A stretch of DNA of 64,000 bases, from assembly GCF_007565055.1 (NCBI RefSeq), contig NC_044553.1, forward strand, positions 41,059,916 to 41,123,915, in the 5' to 3' direction. The notes beneath the pieces were generated by a model that made no database searches, was not told the origin of the DNA, and worked only from the letters and a program-made list of their open reading frames with translations. This stretch comes from Rhinopithecus roxellana. Its lineage: Eukaryota > Chordata > Mammalia > Primates > Cercopithecidae. How positions within the stretch are numbered: the stretch's first letter is position 1; each line of letters starts with the position of its first letter. The translations under genes and the position numbers were made by a program. Shown in pieces: positions 11,551 to 22,846 of the stretch.

Positions 11551-12100
11551 TAGAAACATTTGTTAAGTCTCTATGTATCTGTCAGTGAATGTAGTATACA
11601 GAACAATTTACATATTCTTCCATGATAGGAGGATACATTTATGGTAGAAACAATAACGAAGAGGATTGTGACAACTTGACTAACCAGCAGCCTTGATAAC
11701 TTGCAGGATACTTCCTCTATGACCCTTGAGCCACCGTCTAAAAGCAGCTCTGCAACCCATGCATTGCATCTTCCTTCAATATTAGCTATCTCTACAGAGC
11801 CCACATTGTTTTCTGGTGGAAACATTTATTTAGAGCTGCAGAGAGTAGGATTCAGTGGGAAAGAGATGAGTGCACAGAGAGTATGGGATATTGGGGAAGA
11901 GTGTGGTTCTTCCTCGGAATGGAACTATCACCTTAAGAATTATCTCTGTTTGTAAGTGCTCCAAGGCTCCTTCTTGGGCACTTTCCTCCCATGTTTACCA
12001 AATTTGGATAGATGGAGCTAGAGTTAATTCACAGCAGATGAGCAACCAATAGCAATTTAGGTTCTAAGTTGATTAATCTAGGTAAGGGCAAAGTTTATTT
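11551..12100. other. No gene recognised
   Basis: Frames of about 84 codons occur on both strands, overlapping each other, and neither resembles a known family. No splice-site pattern supports either. Confidence 0.5.
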
Positions 12101-12115
12101 AAGACAGAGAGCACG

Positions 12116-12451
12116 GGCCAGGCGCGGTGGCTCACGCCTGTAAATCCCAGCACTTTAGGAAGCCGAGGTGGGTGGATCGCCTGAGGTCAGGAGTTTGAGA
12201 CCAGCCTAACAGGGTGAAAGCCTGTCTCGACTAAAAACACACACAAAAAATTAGCCAGGTGTAGTGGTGGGCACCTGTAATCCCAGCTACTTGGGAGGCT
12301 GAGGCAGGAGAATTGCTTGAACCCAGGAGGCGGGGGTTGCAGTGATCCAAGATCACGCCACTGCACCCCAACCTGGGCAACAGAGCAAGACTCTGTCTCA
12401 AGCAAATAAACCAAAAAAAAAAAAAAAAAAAAAAAAAAACAAAAAAAAAAA
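12116..12451 (+). mobile_element. AluS-like SINE with long interrupted A tail
   Basis: A full dimer starts at GGCCAGGCGCGGTGG. The tail begins with a CAAGCAAATAAACC interruption followed by about 36 nearly pure A. The flanks AGAGAGCAC (12106-12114) and AGAGATAGCAC (from about 12452) may be a decayed target duplication. Confidence 0.93.
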
Positions 12452-12464
12452 GAGATAGCACCAC

Positions 12465-12680
12465 GCAGTTCTGTGCTAAGAGACTAGATTTGTTTCCGGT
12501 CTTGCCATTTACCAGCTGCGTGACCTTGCAGAAGCCTTGTAATCTGTTTGAGATTCAGCTCTTCATTTGTAAAAAGGGAGAAATGATACTTTCCCTTTTC
12601 TTTCATAAAATTGTTGTGAAGCTCAACTTAGGAAATAAATAGCTAAAAGTTTATGAGTGTAAAATGTTATTAACCTTTTC
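12465..12680 (+). mobile_element. MIR SINE
   Basis: TTGCCATTTACCAGCTGCGTG, then ACCTTGCAGAAGCC, TCTTCATTTGTAAAAAGGG and AATTGTTGTGAAGCTCAA follow the MIR core order. The Alu just upstream probably inserted at or near its 5' end. Confidence 0.8.
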
Positions 12681-12902
12681 CATTCATATTTTATTTTTAT
12701 GAATTAAGGAAATAATGACAGAGCAAATTAAGGAAATGGTGACAGGGTGTACCATATTTTTAGCCTGTAATGTAGTAAGGATAAATTTTAGTTCTGGATA
12801 ATAACAGCAATGCTGATCATCTTGTGCTCTGTTTAACCTAAATAATTATGTAATTTTCTCTGAAAATTACAGTGACTTGATATGCCATCCAGACTGCCTG
12901 TT

Positions 12903-13153
12903 AGAAAAGCTAAAAGCCCGAGACGGGTGGATCACGAGGTCAGGAGATCGAGACCATCCTGGCTAACACGGTGAAACCCCGTCTCTACTAAAAAATACAA
13001 AAAAATTAGCCGGGCGAGATGGCGGGCGCCTGTAGTCCCAGGTACTCAGGAGGCTGAGGCAGGAGAATGGCGTGAACCCGGGAGGCGGAGCTTGCAGTGA
13101 GCCGAGATCGCGCTACTGCACTCCAGCCTGGGTGACAGAGCGAGACTCCATCT

Positions 13154-13194
<41 letters not shown>

Positions 13195-13206
13195 AAAGCT
13201 AAAAGC
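12903..13206 (+). mobile_element. Young 5'-truncated AluY-like SINE with perfect target-site duplication
   Basis: The body starts about 50 bases into the Alu consensus (12918) and keeps AluY-type features such as GGCGTGAACCCGGGAGGCGG and many intact CpGs. The tail is 37 uninterrupted A (13155-13191). A 15-bp duplication, AGAAAAGCTAAAAGC, is identical at 12903-12917 and 13192-13206. All of this points to a recent insertion. Confidence 0.93.
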
Positions 13207-15020
13207 AAGAGGTATCCTTTCCTAATCCCAAAGAAAGCCTAAATTTCATTTGACTAAAATCGTAGACTTTGGAACATTGAATCATTTTGAACACAAAATT
13301 CGGACACCAATTCTTATCACAATCAAAATTTACTTTTTAAAGCACAAAACATTCTGTTGATTTCAAAAATTAATGTTTTCCCTTTAAGATGGAATGTTGT
13401 TTGTAAACTACGTGTTTAGGGTATATGGTTATATGTGTTTTCTAGCCTGCCTATAACTAAGATTCTCAAGGTGAGATGGGATTTAAGCTATCAATAGAAA
13501 ATTGTGCTTTCACAGCTGTTATGAGTCAAATATTGAATCAGAATGTTGTTTCAGTCAATGGTTCTTATAAAGAGAAAGCAGTGCTTAGTTTCTTGGGGAA
13601 TGTCACAGAAAAAAGGGAATCTGTTTACATTATTTTGTGTCTTCAATGGAGTGAATAAATGTAACCAGGTGATCTGACTGGATATTCATGGATTTCTTAC
13701 AGTAATTACATTAGATTCTTATTTCAAATAGTCTCTCATAGGGTAGATATCCTCCCAAAATAAAGATAAAAGAAAGTAGACATCTTTTCATGTTACAAAA
13801 AGTTAAATGCTACAGTCTATAACAGAGGAGACACAACAAGAAGCTTTGTTTGGGCCCTGTCGAGATTTCAAACCCCAAAGGGTCTGTGTTTGGCAACACA
13901 GCCTGTCCTTCCCAGGAGCCAGAGGCTTGTTTTCTCTGTAGCAGTTAGCATTTGCCACACACCTGGATTTGGGAGGACTTTTGAGGTAAGAAAAAACTCA
14001 TTTTAGAGCTTTAGTATAAAGCTTGCCTTGCAGAACAGAAGTGTCAAGCAGAATAGAAGTGTGCTTGCAGGTTAAATTTCAGCTTTTCTTAAACTCCTTA
14101 GAAAGACAGCCTAGTCCTTTTGTTTACGTTTTAAACACACAGCTCTCCCCCAAAAATTACAGGCTCCAAGAGTCTAGCTGCCTCATTTTATTTGTAGTGT
14201 CAGGAGAAACAATCCCTGGTGAAAATGTAAACACCAGACTATCATTTACCAGTGACACTGGCTCACAGCCTAATCTTCAGGTGTCTCCAAAAACTATTTT
14301 TAAAGAAAGATCTTCCTTGTTTAGATCTTGTGAATGATCACCATGCCTGACCAGGTGCTTCTCTTTTGTGACTATTCCTGGCTAGGCCTGTAAAATACGA
14401 AATGACTTTGCAGACAAGGCTCCCTTTTCTGACTACAAGGACTTGGTGCCCTTGAAGAGCAACCAAGGATTTTGGTCAAACCCCACTGGGAACACAACAT
14501 ATTTTTAAAAGACACCTGTCTGGGAGCTTATAAGGCATATTTGTAAGTAATGAATGCATTTGGCCAGGAGCAATACTATTCTTGTTGATTAAAACAAGAT
14601 GATTTAGTTTTTTAGTTTTTTTTTTTTTTTTTTTTTTAAATGGGGGAAGTATGACTCAGACATTAAAGCAGAGGTGCTTTCTGAAGAAGGTGTACAGAGC
14701 AGAATCATTAATTTCCCAGAGTTTAATACAAAACAGTCACCTTCAAGGGAGGGTATATAATTGTAAAATGGAAAAATAATTTGTAGGATCTAGAACTACG
14801 ATTTCTGGTTTGAATAATGTCTGCATGATCCTAGGGAAACCACTTGATTTTTGAAACCTCAGTTCTTTCACATGTGAGAATAATTATTTTTCTGTCTTTT
14901 ATTCTATGGATCAAAAAAGGGATATGTTTTAAAGTATTCTATGTATATTAAAGCAGCATGATATCACCACTAATATTATTGACAGAGGAAAGAAAACACA
15001 TAGAGGATAATGAAATAGAA
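13207..15020. other. No gene recognised; T-run at 14610-14637
   Basis: Mostly single-copy-looking sequence. A frame of 104 codons at 14023-14337 opens at a non-ATG codon and has no recognisable domain. The T-run may be an orphan tail or slippage tract. Confidence 0.5.
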
Positions 15021-15029
15021 ATATTTGTT

Positions 15030-15500
15030 GTATCCTGTATTCCATGCTAGTTATTATGCTATGTATCAAAGAGATAAGGATATAGGACACAGTCACTGGC
15101 CTCAAAAAGCATGCCTAATAGGGGAAGTAGGCTTGTTAGAAATATTGCAAGGCAGTGTGGTAAATGGAATAATAGAGCTATCTGCCAGATTCTATGACAG
15201 CACCATAAAGGAAGCGAGTAACTTGGCTTGGCTTAAAAGGAAGAAGATACTCAATCTTTAATGCTTGAATGATTGGTGGGAGTTCACTTCATATTCCAGA
15301 GAGAAGGGCATTCCAGAGAGAAGGGCATGGGGAAATGTAATGGCAGGACAGGATCAGGGATCTGCCAATAGTTTTCTGTGCCTATAGCTCTGCCCTTATG
15401 TGGAATAAACTGAGTTGGACTAGACAGGTAAGCAGGTGCTGGATTATGGAGGGTTACTTTCCCTGAGTAAACATTTTCCTCCAGAAAAAGGTCTTAAGCA
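15030..15500 (-). mobile_element. L2 LINE fragment, first part
   Basis: Complement of L2: the order runs from a CATGCTAGTTATTATGCTATG block, through a CATTCCAGAGAGAAGGGCATG block, to AGCAGGTGCTGGATTATGGA. It contains a 16-17-bp tandem duplication near 15294-15327. Confidence 0.65.
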
Positions 15501-15519
15501 GATAGATTATCATCCAATT

Positions 15520-15775
15520 ATTTAACACCCACTTATACAGTATTGTACTTTCTATATTCCAGGCCCTATTCTAAGAGCTTTACCAATGTTAACTCATTTC
15601 ATCCTCATAACCAACAGGCAAAGTAGATACTATTTTTATTCCAATTTAATTCTAAGGAATACAAAACAGAAAAGTTAAGCAACACTCCCAAGATGACAAA
15701 ACTAGTGAGTGATGGAATCAGGATTTAACCTAGGCTCTGGAGTCCACATCTTTAACCACTTCACTCTGCTGCCAC
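15520..15775 (-). mobile_element. MIR SINE lying inside L2
   Basis: Complement of MIR: CAGGCCCTATTCTAAGAGC, TTAACTCATTTCATCCTCAT, a TACTATTTTTATTCCAATTT block, GTTAAGCAACACTCCCAAGA and AACCTAGGCTCTGGAGTCCA. It lies between two parts of the same L2. Confidence 0.85.
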
Positions 15776-15784
15776 TCAGGGTTA

Positions 15785-16300
15785 GTTCCAGGGAGATCAC
15801 TTTGGCTACTATACAAGGAATGAATTGGAGAGGAGGCAAGGCTGTAGGCAAGGAGAACAGTTGCAATGTGGGTGTAAGAGTCCAGATAAGAAATGATGCA
15901 TCAGTGAGGTAAGAGAGAGGAAATGGACGGGTTCAAAGGATATGTTTGGAGACAGAATTGATAGTAAATGGCTTGGACTGACTGTAGAGTGTAAGGGAGA
16001 AGGGGCTAAACATCTCAGGTGTCAGGGTAGGTGATCATTCCACTAACAAGACTCTTATTAGAGTAAGAATGGGAGGAGAAAGGTCAGGTGGACTTGAAAG
16101 CAGCTGTGGAATATGAAGGTGTCATGTACAGAACACAGGTGGTTATTTGAAGCTGGAATTTCAAAGGAGGCTCTGAGCCTGAAATTTAGATTTGGGAGTC
16201 ATCAGTAGAAGTTGTGATTATGTATGCGATTGCCCAGGGAAGTTTTAGAAATGGGTCCCTACTGGCTTGATGTGACTTGCAGATGTAGGTAGATGGTTTT
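15785..16300 (-). mobile_element. L2 LINE fragment, second part
   Basis: The L2 complement resumes after the MIR: AGATCACTTTGGCTACTATAC, GGGTGTAAGAGTCCAGATAAG, a TGGCTTGGACTGACTG block and AGATTTGGGAGTCATCAG. These correspond in order to successive parts of L2 ORF2 read backwards. Confidence 0.65.
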
Positions 16301-16304
16301 GCTT

Positions 16305-17002
16305 CCTTTGGCATAAAGTGAGAAGAGTAGGGAGCTTGGAAGAGAATTCCAGGGAGAACCAGCTACCATCATGTCTCTAAGAGTAGAAGAATAAGAAGAA
16401 GCAAAGTAAATGATAGAATGAGCAAAATTATGTCACTGTCTTCTACCAGCAATTAGTAGAAACAGACATGTAAGTACCTAAAGTTTGACAACTTCAGAAA
16501 CAATAGTTTATTAAAGAAGGGATAAAGGACGTCTACATGTTGAAGATTTCAGCATAGAGACAGACTATCTAACTATGTTAAGAAAAAAAAAAGTACTATT
16601 TAGACTCTCCTGGAAGGACATTTGAATATGTCTACTTTGAGCTTTGTTATAAGCAAGGTCAATGTGAGTTCTTGCAGTTGGGTTTAATCATACAGTATGG
16701 TTCACAGGGATGAGCTTTCCAAGTGCAGGCTAAGGTGCATTTCTGGAGGTACTGCTGCTTTCACAGAGTACTGGGAGGTCTAACTTAGCATTTCACCCAT
16801 TGTATAAGTAATCTTAACATGTAAAAGATTATGTCAGTGGAATAGCCAACAATTTCAAGAGAAGATCATGTTCTCTATGTTCTCTTTGGGAAGACTTCAG
16901 GCTGAACCTCAGTCTTGAAGACAGTGGTGATGATTACATCATGACAGGAGTCATGAAACGAAAGGATCATACTTAGTGTTTGTTGGGAGATTTTATAGGG
17001 AG
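16305..17002. other. No gene recognised
   Basis: Single-copy-looking sequence with a short A-run near 16583-16592. No supported frame. Confidence 0.5.
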
Positions 17003-17359
17003 TGAATTAGTCTGTTCTCGTGCTGGTAATAAAGACATACCTGAGACTGGGTAATTTATGAAGGAAAGAGGTTTAATGGATTCACAGTTCCACATTGCTG
17101 GGGAGGTCTTACAATCATGGCAGAAGGCAAAAGAAAGCAAAGGCCCATCTTACATGGTGGCAGGCAAGAGAGCTTGTGTAGGGGAACTCCCTTTATAAAA
17201 CCATCAGATCTTGTGAGACTTAGTCACTATCAAAAGAATAGCATAGGAAAGTCCCACCCCCATGATTCAATTACCTCCCAGTAGGTCCCTCCCCTGACAT
17301 GTGAGAAATATGGGAGCTACAATTCCAGATGAGATTTGGGTGAGGACACAGCCATATCA
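17003..17359 (-). mobile_element. Solitary THE1-type MaLR LTR
   Basis: Complement of a THE1/MST LTR, from GAATTAGTCTGTTC to ACACAGCCATATCA. Diagnostic blocks are AGACTGGGTAATTTATGAAG, CAGTTCCACATTGCTGGGGA, CATCAGATCTTGTGAGACTT and CCCATGATTCAATTACCTCC. About 357 bp, near full LTR length. No convincing 5-bp target duplication is seen. Confidence 0.9.
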
Positions 17360-17950
17360 TTTTTACCTCATTGTACCATGTTATTTTGAAATGCCACTGA
17401 GAAAAAATGATATCACCAGAGACTTTTTTGATGAGTGTATCTACCTCAGTAATGTTAAAGCATCAACTGCTAAAATTTAGAATGATACAGTAAGAAATCA
17501 TTTTGATTAGAAATTAAATTAGAAAATTAATTAGAAGAAATTAATATTTAGAAATGTTTAACATGGATCAGCTTAGACCTCAATATTTTTAGGTGCATGT
17601 GGTAGGGCAGGCTACATTAAATTTGGGCCTTGCTCTTGTACTTACTACTTAACTATCAGCAGAATTTTAAGAGGAAAAGTTCTGTGTATTTGCATATTTC
17701 AAGCACAGTGAATTTGATTATAAACACTTTAGAGACAAACTGTTTCCATTATAATAAAAGTCATGTTATCTGGCACTGCACCCATTGGAAAGTTTTGAAA
17801 ACCAGCATTTTTCAAATGTAGTTCTTCATTCTTGAAACTGGTTTCAACACTACAACTAAAGCAAACAGGCTAGAATTCCTATGAGAATAATATCAAAAAG
17901 AACGAAAATAAGATGCTAATGGTGACATAGAAAGAGAGAACTGTGATGTC
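17360..17950. other. No gene recognised
   Basis: AT-rich sequence between two MaLR LTRs; several TTAATTAGAAA-like short repeats near 17505-17550. Confidence 0.5.
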
Positions 17951-17954
17951 ATTT

Positions 17955-18496
17955 ATTTTAGGTATATCTTGCTATGTAACAAACTACTCATAACAAAGGC
18001 TGAAAATGACAATGGTTTATTATCTGTCACCATTCTGTGCATTGCCTGGGTGGTCCTTCTGCTCTGGTCACTCAGTTGACTGCCTTGACCTGGGAACTGG
18101 GCTGGAATTAAGCATGCAAGGTGGCCTTTCTCACATGTCTGAGGGCTTGAAGCTGACTGTCAGCTAAACTGATTGATTTATCCTCCAGGGTTTCATGTGT
18201 CATCTCTCTCCACGGTTTCTCCACATGGCCCCTTTCTCCATGGCCTCTCTCTTCCTCATAGCATGACAGTTGAACTCCCAGATAGCAGAAGTAGATACTA
18301 CCAGTCCTCTCAATGTCTAGACCCCGAACTCATACAAGTCCCTGCCATTGCATCCTGTTGGTCGAAGCAAATCACAAGGCCAGATTCAAAGGAGGGGAAA
18401 TAATCTTTACCTCTTGATGGGAGGAGTGGCCTCTAACTAAAAGAACTGGTGGAATTGCTGGTGACCATCTTTGGAGATAATTAACCATATCACTAT
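17955..18496 (-). mobile_element. MLT1-type MaLR LTR
   Basis: Complement of an MLT1-type LTR. It shows TGTAACAAACTACTCATAAC at the left, a GGTTTATTATCTGTCAC block, GCATCCTGTTGGTCGAAGCA, AATCACAAGGCCAGATTCAA and CCTCTTGATGGGAGGAGTGG at the right. The subfamily is not resolved. Confidence 0.78.
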
Positions 18497-19110
18497 GAGT
18501 AGATTTTCTGGGAGGAGGGCTGCTTTGGCTCTTTCTAGGGCAGTGGTAAATACACAAACACTGGTACTTATTAAAAAGCAAAATACACAAACTAAATACA
18601 CAAATTAAATACACAAACACTGGTACTTATAAAATATCCTATTGGTCTGTCTGTGCTAGGAAAAATTGTTCCTCAGTAGCCTTTGCAAAATTTAAGATTG
18701 TGCTCCACTAAAGATTACATTTCTAATAAGCGTTAGGTTAAATGCTGGGGAAACAGCCATAAACAACACAGACGTAATTGCTTCCCTCATGCATTTTAGT
18801 ACTGAGATCTTAAGGTACTTTTTCAGTGTGAAGATTTTTAGAGCATGGAAATAAAAGTAAGATTTACACTCAAATGAAGTTATTGTCGACCTCTGTAGAG
18901 AACACTTTGTTTTGTCAAATGAAAAATAACTCTCTAGTCAAAATGAGCTTTTGCTAAATTAAATGGTCTTAATTTAAAGGGACACTTAAGAGATTTGCCA
19001 GGGAAAGAATCAGCAGTTGATAACTGTTTAATGCCATTCAATGACAGTGATTTCTGCTTAAGTGAGATGAGCTTACCATCTCAGATAGGAAGTTGCTTTA
19101 TTTTATTTTA
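18497..19110. other. No gene recognised; local direct repeats at 18548-18630
   Basis: A 24-base block at 18548-18571 recurs exactly at 18607-18630, with two further shorter AAATACACAAA units between. The rest is single-copy-looking. Confidence 0.7.
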
Positions 19111-19111
19111 T

Positions 19112-19402
19112 TTTTTTTTTTTGAGACAGAGTCTTGCTCTGTCACCCAGGCTGGAGTGCAGTGGCACCATCTCGGTTCACTGCAACCTCTGCATCTTGGG
19201 TTCAAGTAATTCTTCTGCCTCAGTCTCCTGAGTAGCTGGGATTACAGGGCATGCTACCACACCTGGCTAATTTTTGTATTTTTAGTAGAGACAGGGTTTT
19301 ACCATGTTGGCCAGGCTGATCTCAAACTCCTGACCTCAAGTGATCCACTCACCTCGACCTTCCAGGGTGCTGGGATTATAGCTGTGAGCCATTGCACCCA
19401 GT
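19112..19402 (-). mobile_element. AluS-like SINE
   Basis: Complete minus-strand Alu beginning with a T tail and TTGAGACAGAGTCTTGCTCT and ending with GAGCCATTGCACCCAGTC. Both monomers and the A-rich linker are present. Confidence 0.93.
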
Positions 19403-19943
19403 CTTTTTTGGCTTATTACTCATAATGTTTGCATTACAAGGTGGGTGGGGTGTACATATGTGTATGTACAAATTGTCTTTGATTCCTTGTTCGTAATCTT
19501 GTATGCTTTCTTGGGTGACACAGGGTGAGGGCTGATTTACAGGGCTCTTGACTTCTGGCTTATACACCTGGTCTAAACTTTAAAATACATGATTAAGATA
19601 ACTAAACCAAGGTATACACTTAGGTAAGTTTTGAAGGACTCTGCGACTCTTCTCTTACAAAGGGATGAAATCAATTGAGGTGTATTTTTGTTAAAATCAT
19701 CTTTTGCTAGCAAGAAGTATGCCTAATGCCACATATAGAACATATGCTACAAATCAGGGTGAGTCCTTGGTGTTACAGTGCTGTCAATGATTCATATCAT
19801 AGACATGAAATCATTTACCAAAATGGAAAAGATTAAGCTGATTGTTTAACATCTGGCCCGCCATCAGCATTAGTGTTTTTAATCATCCAAAATATACCTC
19901 TCGTGTCACTCTTAATTTATTATATATTAGGTGCTGGGTTAAT
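19403..19943. other. No gene recognised
   Basis: Single-copy-looking sequence between two Alus of opposite orientation. Confidence 0.5.
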
Positions 19944-20287
19944 AGTGCTGACCTTAGGCCGGGTACAGTGGCTCACACCTGTAATCGCAGAGCTTTGGGA
20001 GGCCAAGGTGTGCAGATCATTAGGTCAAGAGATTGAGACCAGCCTGGCCAACATGGTGAAACCCTATCTCTACTAAAAATACAAAAATTAGCCAGGTGTG
20101 GTGGCCTGTGCCTGTAGTCCCAGGTACTCAGGAGGCTGAGGCAGGAGAATCACTTGAACCCGGGAGGCAGAGGTTGCAATGAGCCGAGACCACGCCACTG
20201 CACTCCAGCCTGGCAACAGCGAGACTCCGTCTCAAAAACAAAACAACAACAACAACACACACACACACAAAACCAGTGCTGACCTCA
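19944..20287 (+). mobile_element. AluS-like SINE with target-site duplication
   Basis: The body starts at GGCCGGGTACAGTGG (19957). The tail evolved into a CAA repeat followed by a CA repeat (20238-20270). The target duplication is AGTGCTGACCTTA at 19944-19956 and a copy with one change at 20275-20287. Confidence 0.93.
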
Positions 20288-20489
20288 GGTATTTAAGTGA
20301 CAGACCAAAGTGTTTAAGTACAGAATAATATTCACAGATACTTTATTCTAAATTATAGACTTTTCATAACCTGTGATGTTAAAATTAATGCAATTTGTCT
20401 AACTGCAGGTGCTTGGTGAATACCTGAAAGTGTTGACATGAAAATAAACAAGGCAATGCTGTTTACCCAAGGCAATTAAACATATCAAT

Positions 20490-21270
20490 TTTCTTCAAGA
20501 AACTCTCCCTTACCTGGGCTTCCATGGCTCGTATCTCTGTTCATATTCTTCTTACCACTCTAACCCTTCTTTTGAGTTTCTTTTTCTGCATTTTCTTCCT
20601 ATTCCTTTCCTTTAAATACTGCAGTTTCCTTAACTTTGACCTCTTTTCTTAGTCATTTCACTCTCTGACCACTCTTATTCATTCGTATGAACTTTTGATT
20701 CTAAGCCCTTAACTCCCATGCATACTGAGGCCTAGGCCAAACCTCTTTTCAGAACTTTAAAACCCATCTACTCAACTATCTCTTAAACATCCCCATTTAA
20801 TTTTCACAAAAGAATTTTATAATGAAACATGCCAAAAGAGGAGCTCATTACCTTTGCCACCAAACCTCCATTCCTAAGCTCCAACTGTTCTGGTTGGCAC
20901 TGCCATCCAGCCATCAACTCAGGAATTCAGGAGTCATTTCAAGGTGCCTGCCTCTTCTCAGCTTTGATTTCATAAGTGACTAAATCCTGTTGATTATTTT
21001 TGTGTAAGCTCCTCCAAGAACAGGCCTTGCCTTTCTCTTCAGCTCTAAATCTACTGCTATAGTTCAGATCCTTATCATCTCAGCCTGGACAATTAGGATA
21101 GCATCCTGTACTCCCTTCTCTAACCTATACTCTATGCTGCCCATCTCCCCCTACCATGAAAGCTTTTTAATACAAAAATCTTATTACTCTGTGGCCCTGC
21201 TTAATAATTTAGTAGTTGTCTTCAAATTGTGTAGATACATAATGTACCTCTTCAATAAAGAAAAAACATC
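20490..21270 (+). mobile_element. L2 LINE, first part
   Basis: Plus-strand L2, with GGCTTCCATGGCTC, CAACTCAGGAATTCAGGAGTC, AAATCCTGTTGATTATTTTTG and CAGCCTGGACAATTAGGATAG in the order of the L2 3' half. Together with the parts at 21500-21838 and 22165-22340 it forms one long element. Confidence 0.75.
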
Positions 21271-21282
21271 AACATATGCCCA

Positions 21283-21346
21283 TATGTGTGTGTATGTGTA
21301 TATATATATGTGTGTGTGTATATATATACACACACACACACACATC
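21283..21346. repeat. Composite TG/TA/CA microsatellite
   Basis: Alternating TG, TA and CA runs. The part at 21309-21338 is (TG)5(TA)5(CA)5, a perfect 30-bp palindrome. Confidence 0.95.
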
Positions 21347-21499
21347 TTCCCTTAAAAACTGTCAACATGTATTACCACACAAATATAAGATACACATAAA
21401 TAAAAATGATGGTATTACTATAATGTAATTAGACATTTAAATATTTACTTCCAACATTTCAGCACTGTATACCACAGCCCTGGGGGAGGATACACCCAC

Positions 21500-21838
21500 T
21501 GTGGAAGCCTCTGAACTACTGGATAAACTCCAAAGTTTTAATATGGTTTACACTATCTGGTCTCTCTCTGCCTCTCTAGCCATTGACCTTAACACACACA
21601 GCATGCTGTAATTTAGTCATTCTGAACCACTGTAGCTCCCTGACTACACCATGCTGTTGAATGCCTCTGTGCCTTTGCTCCCTCTGTTTTCTCAGCTCAT
21701 AGCACCATCCTCAGCCTTATCTAGCTGGTGACCATTTATTGAACTTTTAGGGCTCAGTTCATAAACCTTCTCATTATTGAAGTCTTTCCTACAATTTTAC
21801 TCAAAAATGCTCTGTAGAGAACTTCTGCAAGAGTGCTG
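21500..21838 (+). mobile_element. L2 LINE, second part
   Basis: Continues the L2: ACTGGATAAACTCCAAAGTTT, ACACTATCTGGTCTCTCTCT, GAATGCCTCTGTGCCTTTGC and TTTTAGGGCTCAGTTCATAA. It is interrupted at its right edge by an LTR. Confidence 0.8.
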
Positions 21839-22164
21839 TGTTAGGCCATTCTTGCATTGCTATAACAAAATACTTGAGACTGGGCAATTTATAAAGAAAA
21901 GAGGTTTAATTGGCTCATGGTTCTGAAGGCTGCATGGGATGCATCATGCCAGGCATCTATTTGGCTTCAGGTGCCACATACTTTTCAACAACCAGATCTC
22001 ACAAGATCTCACTCGCTATTGAAAGGACAGCACCAAGGGGATGGTGCTAAACCATTGATGAAAAATCTGCCCCCGTGATCCAGTCACTTCCCACAAGACC
22101 CCACCTCCAACAATGGAGATTAACTCTCAATATGAGTTTGGGAGGGGACATCCAAACTATATCA
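21839..22164 (-). mobile_element. Solitary MST-type MaLR LTR inserted in L2
   Basis: Complement of an MST LTR, from TGTTAGGCCATTCTTGCA to CCAAACTATATCA. Key blocks are ACTTGAGACTGGGCAATTTA, CAACCAGATCTCACAAGATC and CAGCACCAAGGGGATGGTGC. The L2 resumes immediately after it. The 5-bp flanks do not match exactly. Confidence 0.9.
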
Positions 22165-22340
22165 CTCATACCTCACTACATTTCCTTGTATCTATAATTG
22201 TCTACTGATGCCAGACCCTATAATCTGGTGTAATTGAGTTCTTTCCAACCCCTGCCTTTCTCTCTCACTCTGTATTTCTAACACATAAGAAAACAGTATG
22301 ATTACATATTTGTGGAATGCATGAATAAATTTATGTTTAT
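22165..22340 (+). mobile_element. L2 LINE, third part (3' end)
   Basis: After the LTR the L2 3' end continues with CTTGTATCTATAATTGTCTAC and ends with a GGAATGCATGAATAAA-type L2 terminus. Confidence 0.65.
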
Positions 22341-22479
22341 CTTAAAATCAGAAGGTGAAGTCAAGTCCTAGAATAACAAGCCAAGCTACCAATTGATGAG
22401 AATCAGCTATTTTTAGACAACTGTAATATGTTTGTAATTTACATTATCTCCAATCCCTCAAACAGTCTTAGAAGGTAAA

Positions 22480-22846
22480 TGTCTTATTCTGTTCATGCTG
22501 CTATATCAGAATACCATAAAATAGGTGCTTATGAGTAACAGATACTCATTTCTCATAGTTCTCAAAGCTGAGAAATCCCAGACCAAGGCACTGACAGAGT
22601 CAGTGTCTGATGAGGGACCTGTTCCTTGGTTCACAGAGGTCTGTCTTCTCACTGTGTTTGCTCATTGTAGAGGAGGTGAGGATGGTGTCTGGGGGCCTCT
22701 TTTAATAGGGTACTAATCCCATTCATGAGGATTCCACCCTTACGACCCAGTCAATTCCCAAAGGTCCCACATCCTAATATCATTACACTGGGGAGTGGAG
22801 TTTCAACATATGAAGTTAGGGGGACATAAAGATTCATTCCATAGCA
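22480..22846 (-). mobile_element. MLT1-type MaLR LTR
   Basis: Complement of an MLT1 LTR: CTGTTCATGCTGCTATATCAG at the left, a CATTTCTCATAGTTCTCAAAG block, GGTACTAATCCCATTCATGA and TTTCAACATATGAAGTTAGG. The flanks GTAAA and GTATA could be a decayed 5-bp duplication. Confidence 0.9.

Noticed and set aside
12187..12464. Open frames on the minus strand, 75-77 codons
   Set aside because: They are antisense readings of an Alu, a common artefact.
14023..14337. A 104-codon open frame in single-copy DNA
   Set aside because: It opens at a TTG and not an ATG, with no domain, Kozak context or splice pattern; within chance for this length of DNA.
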